Positions 6,727 through 12,909 of a stretch of 13,701 nt of DNA are shown one piece after another. Position numbers and translations under genes: made by a program. Below the pieces are notes generated by a model. The model saw only the letters and a program-made list of their open reading frames with translations. It was not told the origin of the DNA and did no database searches. The DNA is from Acidobacteriaceae bacterium (GTDB taxonomy: Bacteria > Acidobacteriota > Terriglobia > Terriglobales > Acidobacteriaceae). Position 1 is the stretch's first letter. Every line of letters begins with the position of its first letter. The stretch covers positions 1 to 13,701 of the forward strand of contig WQYS01000030.1 of the NCBI GenBank assembly GCA_009781125.1, given 5' to 3'.

Positions 6727-8502
6727 ATGAAGCAGACCTTCGCCGTAGCCATCGGAGGCGCGGCTGGTCAGGGAGTAGCGACGCCCGGCGATATCTTCGC
6801 CAAGGTCTTCAGCCGGCGCGGCTTGCACCTCAACGCCTATAACGCCTATCAGTCGATCATTCGTGGCGGCCACACGTTTCTGACGATCCGGACCGGCGCA
6901 GAGCCGGTTACGAACATGGGCGACCGCATCGATCTGCTGATCGCGCTCAATCAGGACACGATAGACCGCCACCTGCATCTACTGTCCTCCGGGGCAGCCT
7001 GTCTATACAACGCAGATATGATCCGTCCTGGCGCGGCTGCCGATGGGGTGCAGCTCTGCCCGATTCCGGTCTCTAAACTTACCGGCATCAGCAAAAACAA
7101 GGTGGCGCAGAACACGCTTGCTATCGGAGCGGCTCTCAGCATGATGGGCGTCGGCTTTGCCGCGTTCGAAGGCGCTCTGGCCGAGCAGTTCGGCAGGAAA
7201 GACAAGGCTGTCGTTGACGAAAACGTGAGCGTCGCGCGCGCCGGATACGACTACGCCGCCGTCAACTTCAAACCCTTCGCATGGCCGCTTCCGATGACCA
7301 ACAACCGCTATGCCGTACTCAGCGGCAACACGGCTCTGGCCATGGGAGGAGTTGCCGCCGGAGTCAAATTCTATAGCGCCTATCCCATGAGTCCGTCGAC
7401 GGGAGTTCTGCACTGGATGGCTGCTCATGCGCGCAAGGCGGACATCCTGGTGCGGCAGATGGAGGACGAGATCGCCGTCATCAACATGACGATCGGCGCG
7501 GCGCAGGCCGGAGTTCGTGCCATGTGCGCCACCTCGGGCGGCGGCTTTGCGCTGATGAGCGAGGGCCTCGGCCTCGCGGCGCAGGCTGAGATTCCTATTG
7601 TTGTGATTGATTGCCAGCGCGGCGGTCCATCCACCGGACTCCCCACCAAGACCGAGCAGGGCGACCTGTGGCAGATGCTCGGAGCCGCCTTCGGAGACTA
7701 TCCCCGAATCATCGCTGCGCCGCTCGATATCGCCGACTGCTTCAAGCTGATCCCAGAGATATTTAACCTTGCCGACCGCTTCCAATGCCCGGCGATTGTG
7801 CTCTGCGACCTGCTGCTGGCCGAAGGCAGGCTCACGGTTCCGCCCGAGGAGCTGGACTTCAAGCCAGTGATAGATCGCGGAGAACTCATCACAGCGAACG
7901 GCGAGCCGCACGAAGAATACAAGCGCTATCGCATCACCGGAAGCGGAGTATCGCCGCGAGCCGTTCCTGGAGTTTCTGGCTACACGCACACCGTCTCCAG
8001 CGACGAGCACGACGAGGATGGCGTTCTGCTCAGCGACATGTACACGAACACCGCAAAACGCCGCGCCATGATGGAAAAACGTATGCGTAAGATGGAGGGA
8101 ATAGAGCGCTCGGTTCCGCCGCCGGTTCTTGCCGGGCCTCGCGATGCGGATGTGACGCTCATCGGTTGGGGATCGACGCACGGAGTTATTCAGGAGGCCT
8201 GCGAACTTCTCGCCGAGCAGGGAATCAGTGCCAATCAGCTTTCAATCCGCTGGCTGGTTCCGCTGCATGGCGAGGCGATTGTTGAAGCTCTGAAAGACGC
8301 TCGCCACGCCATCATCGTAGAGAACAACTATAGCGGCCAGTTTGCCCGTTACCTGCGCAGCGAAACCGGCTTTGCCGCCGACGGACACATCCGCAAGTAC
8401 GATGGCGAGCCGTTCATGCCGCACCACATCGTGGAGGCCGTCAAAGAGCAGCTTGCCGGAAAGACCAGGCTTTCCGTTCCGGTTCACGAGGTTATGGTTT
8501 AG
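6727..8502 (+). CDS. korA: 2-oxoacid:ferredoxin oxidoreductase, fused gamma-alpha subunit
   Basis: Part of the CoA-dependent oxidative decarboxylation of a 2-oxoacid, probably 2-oxoglutarate, giving acyl-CoA, CO2 and reduced ferredoxin. Residues about 1-185 are the gamma domain (AIGGAAGQG at 8-16, SIIRGGHT). From about 193 the alpha (pyrimidine-binding) domain follows, with YPMSPST at 219-225 and the TPP-pocket segment around EDEIAVINMTIGAAQAGVRA. A C-terminal domain of the transketolase-C type ends the chain. At 591 residues the fusion has the usual length for the two-subunit KorAB form found in some aerobes, such as mycobacteria. The ATG at 6727 has GGAGG at 6718-6722. korB follows 36 bp downstream on the same strand, so the two form an operon. 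2-oxoglutarate specificity is inferred from overall type; pyruvate or branched-chain acids are not excluded. Confidence 0.93.
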   Translation: MKQTFAVAIGGAAGQGVATPGDIFAKVFSRRGLHLNAYNAYQSIIRGGHTFLTIRTGAEPVTNMGDRIDLLIALNQDTIDRHLHLLSSGAACLYNADMIRPGAAADGVQLCPIPVSKLTGISKNKVAQNTLAIGAALSMMGVGFAAFEGALAEQFGRKDKAVVDENVSVARAGYDYAAVNFKPFAWPLPMTNNRYAVLSGNTALAMGGVAAGVKFYSAYPMSPSTGVLHWMAAHARKADILVRQMEDEIAVINMTIGAAQAGVRAMCATSGGGFALMSEGLGLAAQAEIPIVVIDCQRGGPSTGLPTKTEQGDLWQMLGAAFGDYPRIIAAPLDIADCFKLIPEIFNLADRFQCPAIVLCDLLLAEGRLTVPPEELDFKPVIDRGELITANGEPHEEYKRYRITGSGVSPRAVPGVSGYTHTVSSDEHDEDGVLLSDMYTNTAKRRAMMEKRMRKMEGIERSVPPPVLAGPRDADVTLIGWGSTHGVIQEACELLAEQGISANQLSIRWLVPLHGEAIVEALKDARHAIIVENNYSGQFARYLRSETGFAADGHIRKYDGEPFMPHHIVEAVKEQLAGKTRLSVPVHEVMV

Positions 8503-8538
8503 GCCGGAAGCATCTTACTTAGGGCAGGAGCACTCGCG

Positions 8539-9435
8539 ATGGCGGCAGGGACTCTAGTTACGAAACCGATGACAGTGACCGACCTCAAGGGCAAGGTCGA
8601 GCCCGACTGGTGTCCCGGCTGCGGTGACTACGGCGTTCTCGCCGCTGTCGAGAAGGCGCTGGTCGAGTTGCAGATTCCCAGGCATGAGGTGGTGACCATC
8701 AGCGGCATCGGGTGCTCGTCGAACTTTCCCGGCTTCATCGACACTTACGGAGTGCACACGCTGCATGGCCGCTCGCTTGCCGCGGCCAGCGGCTTGAAGC
8801 TGGCCAATCACTCGCTGACGGTGCTGGTTACAGGCGGCGACGGCGACGGCTTCGGCATTGGCGGCAATCACTTCGTGCATACCATACGGCGCAACATCGA
8901 CTTGACGTACATTGTGATGGACAACCAGATTTACGGCCTGACGACGGGGCAGACCTCGCCTACAAGCCGGCTTGGCATGAAGACAAAAAGTATGCCCTTC
9001 GGCAATCTGGAAGCGCCTGTGAATCCCATCTCGCTGGCGCTGGCCGCAGGCGCAACCTTTGTCGCGCGAGGATTCAGCGCGGATCAAAAGCATCTTACGG
9101 AGCTAATTAAGCAGGGCATCCAGCACAAGGGATTTTCTTTTATCGATGTCTTCAGCCCTTGCGTCACGTACAACCACGACAACACCTTCCAGTGGTTCCG
9201 CCCGCGAGTTCGCAGGCTCGAAGAGGACTCGGGTTACGACCACACGGACTGGATGATGGCCGTGGAGCGGTCGCTGCAGTGGGGAGACGAGATTCCTATC
9301 GGGCTGTTCTTCGAGCGCACGGACGTTCCCACGCTGCACGAGTCAGAACCAGTGCTAAAGTCAGGCCCGCTTTCGGCGCAGGAGATTCGTGTTCCAGCCG
9401 AGGCCGCAAAATCCTTTGTCGATGAGTTGATGTGA
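8539..9435 (+). CDS. korB: 2-oxoacid:ferredoxin oxidoreductase, beta subunit
   Basis: Thiamine-diphosphate and [4Fe-4S] subunit that works with KorA. The cysteines expected for the single cluster are present: Cys25 and Cys28 (DWCPGCGDYG), Cys59 (GIGCSSN) and Cys208 (SPCVTYN). The TPP/Mg motif is GDGDGFGIGGNH (100-111) followed by DNQIYGLTTGQTSPTS (128-143), with the conserved GDGD and N-x-x-Y-G-L-T-x-G residues. Length (298 aa) is typical. The beta subunit lacks a ferredoxin-like extra domain, so electrons must leave to an external ferredoxin, and no ferredoxin gene is in the window. The ATG at 8539 has AGGAG about nine bases upstream. Aerobic use in a TCA-cycle variant, or reversal for CO2 fixation, cannot be told apart from this sequence. 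Confidence 0.95.
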   Translation: MAAGTLVTKPMTVTDLKGKVEPDWCPGCGDYGVLAAVEKALVELQIPRHEVVTISGIGCSSNFPGFIDTYGVHTLHGRSLAAASGLKLANHSLTVLVTGGDGDGFGIGGNHFVHTIRRNIDLTYIVMDNQIYGLTTGQTSPTSRLGMKTKSMPFGNLEAPVNPISLALAAGATFVARGFSADQKHLTELIKQGIQHKGFSFIDVFSPCVTYNHDNTFQWFRPRVRRLEEDSGYDHTDWMMAVERSLQWGDEIPIGLFFERTDVPTLHESEPVLKSGPLSAQEIRVPAEAAKSFVDELM

Positions 9436-9471
9436 TTCGTAGACACTCTTAAAGTGAAGTCGTGGTGAAAA

Positions 9472-9662
9472 GCACCGAAGGTGCGCTCTATACCAGCCCA
9501 GGACGAAGCCCTGGGTAAGAGGCCCCCCAGAGAATAAAGGGCTGAAGGCCCGCTCTATAGGCGTGAACCAGATCTATAGCGCGGGCTTTCAGCCCTTGGT
9601 CTGTTGGTTGGCCCCCTACCCAGGGCTTCGCCCTGGGCTGGTATAGGACGCGCTTTCAGCGC
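9472..9662. repeat. Nested palindromic intergenic element, family A copy 2
   Basis: It fills the space between the convergent korB and hemH genes and ends 7 bases before the hemH stop codon. Outer arms at 9488-9515 and 9619-9646 match at 27 of 28 positions. Inner arms at 9537-9560 and 9574-9597 match at 22 of 24. Small hairpins cap both ends: GCACCGAAGGTGC (9472-9484) and GCGCTTTCAGCGC (9650-9662). The order and spacing of all four arm types match the copy at 629-817, and the inner arm AAGGGCTGAAGGCCCGCTCT is identical between copies. Between convergent genes it may double as a bidirectional transcription stop. Confidence 0.9.
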
Positions 9663-9669
9663 TATTTGT

Positions 9670-10653
9670 TTACACCTTTGACGTCTCGGGCGTGGTTACG
9701 GAGCGGGCGATATCGGCCAGCACCTGCGTGAGCAGCGGAGAATCGTTGAGGCTCTCGGTGCGCCACAGCTTCATGCCCAGTTCTTTGGCGACCCTCTGGA
9801 AGGCGATGTCGATGTCGTAGAGAACCTCGACATGGTCGCAGAGAAAACCGATGGGTTGAATGACGGCAGCCGTGTGGCCTTCTTCATGCAACGCCTTCAG
9901 CGTCTCTTCGACCGTGGGTCCAAGCCACGGGCCTCCTGCGATTCCCTGGCTCTGGAACGCAAAGTACCAGTCTCTATCCGTGAGTCCGACCGGCTCTAGA
10001 CAGCGTGCGACCATCGCGGCGGTCTGCCGGACCTCGACCGGGTAAGGATCGGGAGCGTCGGCATCACCAGAAGCGGCCTCTTCGTAAGAGACCACCGAGC
10101 TGCACGGAACGCTATGCGCCGTAAAGATAATAGGCACGCGGCGGCCTTCCTCAGCGCAGGCCAGCGCCCAGACCGGCCATAGCTGCTCGGCGAAGGCCTG
10201 CGCCAGCAGCGGGTGATCGGCCCAGTCGGTGATGAAGTCGACCTTCATGCCCGCCGAGGCCTCCAGCAGCGCCTTGCGGTAGAGTCCCACGCTGACGCGC
10301 GAGTTCTGTGGAGCCAGGCAGATGGCCTTGATGTGCGTCACGCCGTCGGCGCGCATTCTGCCCACAACGTCCGCGATCAAGGGGTGCCAGTTGCGCATGG
10401 CGACGTAGACCGGGATGCCGTCGATCTCCTGCTCAAGCTGGCGCCTCTGGGCCAGTGTCCACTTGGTCAGCGGAGGCGGCTCGGAGCCACGGTTGTCTCC
10501 GAGGCCGATCTGCGCGTAGCGGCTGCGCAGCTCGTTGATGATGTGATCGGGCATGGGGCGTCCGGTGACCCGGCTCAGATACTCGGCCATGTCGCCCAGC
10601 ACGTTGGGCGTGCCGTGGGCGAGCAGAAGAATCGCGCTGCGGTTGCTACTCAT
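9670..10653 (-). CDS. hemH: Ferrochelatase
   Basis: Inserts Fe2+ into protoporphyrin IX (or coproporphyrin III in the coproporphyrin pathway) to make haem. The N-terminus (AILLLAHGTP) and the metal-site residues are clear: His in FTAHSVP and the catalytic Glu in GFLCDHVEVLYDID (His180 and Glu276 from this start). There is no C-terminal cysteine cluster or membrane tail, so it is the soluble bacterial form. The chosen ATG at 10653 lies 10 bases after AAGGAG; an ATG nine bases earlier (10662) is only one base after that site and is less likely. The start overlaps the hemE stop by 8 bases (ATGAGTAG), indicating translational coupling. No protoporphyrinogen oxidase gene follows, since a palindromic element and convergent korB come next. 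Confidence 0.95.
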   Translation of the reverse strand: MSSNRSAILLLAHGTPNVLGDMAEYLSRVTGRPMPDHIINELRSRYAQIGLGDNRGSEPPPLTKWTLAQRRQLEQEIDGIPVYVAMRNWHPLIADVVGRMRADGVTHIKAICLAPQNSRVSVGLYRKALLEASAGMKVDFITDWADHPLLAQAFAEQLWPVWALACAEEGRRVPIIFTAHSVPCSSVVSYEEAASGDADAPDPYPVEVRQTAAMVARCLEPVGLTDRDWYFAFQSQGIAGGPWLGPTVEETLKALHEEGHTAAVIQPIGFLCDHVEVLYDIDIAFQRVAKELGMKLWRTESLNDSPLLTQVLADIARSVTTPETSKV

Positions 10654-11746
10654 GCACTCCATACTCCTTGACCCATCGAACGGTCTGAATCACGTTTTCA
10701 ACCGGTGTTCCCGGCACGATGCCATGTCCAAGATTGAAGATGTGTCCCGGACGGCCAGCCGCCGCGGCGAGTATCTCGCGCACGCGCGCCTGGATAACGT
10801 CCTGGGGGGCGAACAGCGTAATGGGGTCCAGATTACCCTGGACTCCACGTCCATCTCCAATGGCCTTCCATCCTACATCGAGCGGGGTACGCCAGTCGAG
10901 ACCAATTACATCGGCTCCGGTCTCGCGCATGGACGCGAGCAGCGAAGCCGACTCCACGCCGAAGTAGATGACCGGAACTCCCATGGCCTGAATGCGCCGG
11001 ACCAGCTTCGTGGCCGGGCCGAGGCAGTACTGGCGGTAGTCGGCCACGCTGAGGCTGCCCACCCAGCTATCGAATATCTGAATCACGTCGGCTCCGGCTT
11101 CGACCTGCTGCCGGGCGAAGTCCGCAAGCACCTCGACGAGCTTTTCCATCAGCACCGGCCACAGAGCGGAGTTGCTGTACATCAGGCGCTTGGCTTCGAT
11201 GTAGTGGCGCGAGGAGCCGCCTTCGATCATGTAGCTGGCCAGCGTAAACGGAGCGCCGCAGAAGCCGATGATTCCAAGCTGATCGCCGTCGGCTCGGGGT
11301 GCGGCGAAGTGCGCGGCTACCTTCTCAATTGCCTGGGCTACATATGTTAGATCGCCGGTACGGTCCGTTCTCAGCGCCTTCGCCTGCTCCACGGTGCGGA
11401 TTGGCGTGTGAACCACAGGGCCTTCGCCCGCCACGAACTCGAAGTCCAGCCCCATGGGCGTGAGCGGCAGCAGCAGGTCCGCGAAGATGATGGCGGCATC
11501 GACGCCCAGCCGCTCGGCGGCGGTGATGGTGACCTCAGCGGCGATGTCTGGAGTGCGGCAGATCTCCAGCAGCGTGTGATGCTTGCGGACGGCCATGTAC
11601 TCGGGCATATAGCGCCCGGCCTGACGCAGCAGCCAGATGGGGGTGCGGTCCACAGGCCGGCGCAGACAGGCGCGCACAAAACGGCTGCCTCGCGCGGGGT
11701 TGGCTGCGGCGGGCCGGGTGACCGGCATCTCAGTGGCTGAACTCAA
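10646..11746 (-). CDS. hemE: Uroporphyrinogen decarboxylase
   Basis: Removes the four acetate carboxyls of uroporphyrinogen III to give coproporphyrinogen III in the cytoplasm. The family signature RQAGRYMPEY (residues 41-50) and the catalytic Asp in IIFADLLLP (Asp90) are present, as are GFCGAPFTLASYMIEGG and the C-terminal FNLGHGIVPGTPVENV. The frame is open to a GTG at 11773, but the strong ribosome site AGGGGAG (11753-11759) lies 6 bases before a TTG at 11746. I therefore take TTG as the start, giving 366 residues; an ATG at 11728 is the other option. First gene of a hemE-hemH pair. The divergent upstream region holds a dyad (11801-11817). Confidence 0.95.
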   Translation of the reverse strand: MSSATEMPVTRPAAANPARGSRFVRACLRRPVDRTPIWLLRQAGRYMPEYMAVRKHHTLLEICRTPDIAAEVTITAAERLGVDAAIIFADLLLPLTPMGLDFEFVAGEGPVVHTPIRTVEQAKALRTDRTGDLTYVAQAIEKVAAHFAAPRADGDQLGIIGFCGAPFTLASYMIEGGSSRHYIEAKRLMYSNSALWPVLMEKLVEVLADFARQQVEAGADVIQIFDSWVGSLSVADYRQYCLGPATKLVRRIQAMGVPVIYFGVESASLLASMRETGADVIGLDWRTPLDVGWKAIGDGRGVQGNLDPITLFAPQDVIQARVREILAAAAGRPGHIFNLGHGIVPGTPVENVIQTVRWVKEYGVHE

Positions 11747-11752
11747 AAGAAT

Positions 11753-11759
11753 CTCCCCT
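11753..11759 (-). promoter_or_regulatory. Ribosome binding site selecting a TTG start for hemE
   Basis: AGGGGAG on the - strand, six bases upstream of TTG (11746-11744). It falls inside the reading frame if the upstream GTG at 11773 were used, which argues for the shorter protein. Confidence 0.7.
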
Positions 11760-11800
11760 CTTGAGCGTATCACCCGGTGCGCGAACGCAGGCAGTCTCAG

Positions 11801-11817
11801 GAAACAGGTCCTGTTTC
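11801..11817. promoter_or_regulatory. Perfect dyad in the hemE / small membrane-protein divergent region
   Basis: GAAACAGG-T-CCTGTTTC has perfect 8-bp arms around one central base. Its right arm covers the place where the -35 box of the promoter with TATAAT at 11835-11840 should lie, and its centre is about 55 bp upstream of the hemE start. It looks like a binding site for a dimeric regulator acting on one or both divergent genes. The regulator is unknown. Confidence 0.6.
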
Positions 11818-11834
11818 AGAGCAATTAGCGGAAG

Positions 11835-11840
11835 TATAAT
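11835..11840 (+). promoter_or_regulatory. -10 box of a sigma-70-type promoter
   Basis: A consensus TATAAT lies 20 bp before the start codon of the small membrane protein, leaving a very short leader. The expected -35 position (11812-11817, TGTTTC) matches consensus poorly and lies inside the dyad, which would fit activator dependence or repression by occlusion. Confidence 0.6.
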
Positions 11841-11860
11841 GTTTCCGGTTGGAGATTATT

Positions 11861-12043
11861 ATGTTCCAGTTGCTAGGCGCATATATGTTTTCGGAGTATC
11901 TTCGTGAACACCCCGAGCGCTCCATCGATCCTTACGATGAAGCACGCCCCGGTTCTCCTCATAGCAGATTCAACCCCAACCAGGCCATCATCGGGGCAAT
12001 CGTATCTCTAGCACTTATATTGATTTTTATTGTTTTCGCATAG
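11861..12043 (+). CDS. Small single-span membrane protein of unknown function
   Basis: I do not recognise a family. It is a 60-residue protein with a charged N-terminal half (FSEYLREHPERSIDPYDEA), a short Pro/Ser linker, and a C-terminal hydrophobic segment (residues about 40-60, AIIGAIVSLALILIFIVFA) that runs to the end. It therefore looks tail-anchored in the inner membrane. The ATG at 11861 has GGAG at 11851-11854 with ideal spacing; a TTG at 11849 in the same frame overlaps that site and is rejected as start. The perfect TATAAT 20 bp upstream supports genuine expression. It is divergent from hemE and 31 bp upstream of the next + strand gene, with which it may form an operon. Link to haem synthesis is only positional. 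Confidence 0.72.
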   Translation: MFQLLGAYMFSEYLREHPERSIDPYDEARPGSPHSRFNPNQAIIGAIVSLALILIFIVFA

Positions 12044-12063
12044 CTTATCGATTCCGCGCAGAC

Positions 12064-12069
12064 AGGAGG
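12064..12069 (+). promoter_or_regulatory. Strong Shine-Dalgarno before an in-frame TTG
   Basis: AGGAGG lies five bases before TTG 12075, which is in frame with the coding region ending at 12692 on the far side of the palindromic element. It is the best start signal for that gene and suggests that its original 5' end lies upstream of the element. Confidence 0.5.
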
Positions 12070-12074
12070 CCGCT

Positions 12075-12692
12075 TTGATCCTGATGTTGCAAATTGGCAA
12101 AGTGGATAAGCGTTATGTCTTGTGGCATCCGCATTTGTCGAGGCGTTTTTGCTTCTGGGTAGGCCAAGCCTTTAGGCTTGGCTCTCTCGGGGCATGCAAG
12201 AAAAGAGCCTTCAGGCTCTGGGGTATGCTCTTTTTCTGCTTGAGAAGAGTGCATGCCCCAGGGGCTAAAGCCCATTTTGTGGCAGAGGCCGAGAATGCCA
12301 AGCCTAAAGGCTTGGCCTACCCAGAAGCAAAAACGCCAAATGCGGTTGCCCTGCGCTGCGTTTCTGGATATGTGCTCTCTTTACTGCTGACTTTCGGATG
12401 TCTTACAGTTCCGGCCCAGCAGAAAGAGTCACAGCCGCCGAGTACGTCTTCGGCAGATAAAACCAAAGCGGTCACTTCAACCGAAAAGCCCGCGGCTCCG
12501 ATGACGCCGGAACAGGCGCGTCAGGCGCAGCTTCGCGCCGACACGGAACGGCTCTATAAGCTCACCGAGGAGTTGAAGAAAGAGGTGGCGAAGAGCAACA
12601 AGGATACGCTCTCGGTTTCGGTGGTCAAGAAAGCCGAAGAGGTGGAAAAGCTGGCCCGAAGCGTGAAAGAACGAATGCGCGCGGCACAGTAG
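12075..12692 (+). CDS. Secreted charged helical protein, 5' region interrupted by a palindromic element
   Basis: Function unknown. The conserved-looking part is residues about 93-205: a hydrophobic signal-like stretch (GYVLSLLLTFGCLTVPAQQ), a Ser/Thr/Pro-rich linker, then a highly charged helix that is probably a coiled coil (QLRADTERLYKLTEELKKEV, then VVKKAEEVEKLARSVKERM). Upstream, the same frame stays open through the 217-bp inverted-repeat element at 12129-12345 back to a TTG at 12075 with AGGAGG. If translated this way, the element adds about 72 residues before the signal sequence, which would probably spoil export. Alternatives are ATG 12084, or GTG 12372 just inside the hydrophobic stretch with no good ribosome site. 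Coding of the 3' part is likely; the true start is unresolved and the gene may be impaired. Confidence 0.5.
   Translation: MILMLQIGKVDKRYVLWHPHLSRRFCFWVGQAFRLGSLGACKKRAFRLWGMLFFCLRRVHAPGAKAHFVAEAENAKPKGLAYPEAKTPNAVALRCVSGYVLSLLLTFGCLTVPAQQKESQPPSTSSADKTKAVTSTEKPAAPMTPEQARQAQLRADTERLYKLTEELKKEVAKSNKDTLSVSVVKKAEEVEKLARSVKERMRAAQ
12129..12345. repeat. Nested palindromic element, family C, inside a reading frame
   Basis: The end arms at 12129-12182 and 12297-12345 are inverted copies of each other, identical over 49 positions except for five extra bases (TCGAG, 12138-12142) in the left arm. Each contains the hairpin GCCAAGCCTTTAGGCTTGGC or its complement. Inside lie a GGGGCATGC/GCATGCCCC pair (12189-12197, 12251-12259), AGAGCCTTCAGGCTCT (12204-12219) and GGGCTAAAGCCC (12262-12273). 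There is no transposase, so it is a non-autonomous element. It sits in the 5' part of the coding region at 12075-12692 and the frame remains open through it. Confidence 0.9.
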
Positions 12693-12707
12693 TTAGCTGT
12701 TATACGT

Positions 12708-12883
12708 CCGGGTGCCCCATCCTTCGCGCTTTTTGCGAAGGGTGGGAAAGAAAGCGGTTCAACTCGCCACTAACTGGACTGGAAACACGGTTGATTGAGC
12801 ATCATGCATTCCCACCCTTCGTCCGCCCGGAAGATATGGGATACCCTGTGGCTTTCTTGGCGGACGAAGGATGGGGCACCCGG
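12708..12883. repeat. Nested palindromic intergenic element, family B copy 2
   Basis: It occupies the gap between the helical-protein gene and the end of the convergent receptor gene. Perfect 19-bp ends at 12708-12726 and 12865-12883 carry the GGGTGCCCCAT/ATGGGGCACCC motif. Inside are a CCTTCGC/GCGAAGG hairpin, a 12-bp pair GAAGGGTGGGAA/TTCCCACCCTTC (12737-12748, 12809-12820) and a 12-bp pair CCTTCGTCCGCC/GGCGGACGAAGG (12816-12827, 12859-12870). The middle (about 12750-12805) looks unique. It shares end motif and layout with the copy at 5762-5891. Confidence 0.88.
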
Positions 12884-12909
12884 GCGATTGCGGCTGGTGT
12901 CTGGTGTTC

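Noticed and set aside
7003..8181. 392-codon open frame on the - strand
   Set aside because: Antisense to korA, which has all family motifs; the translated product shows no recognisable motif.
10213..11350. Several + strand open frames opposite hemH and hemE
   Set aside because: Both haem genes are complete with catalytic residues on the - strand; the opposite frames have no motifs.
629..12883. CRISPR arrays
   Set aside because: The repeats are dispersed inverted repeats in five places, not regularly spaced direct repeats with unique spacers, and no cas gene is present.
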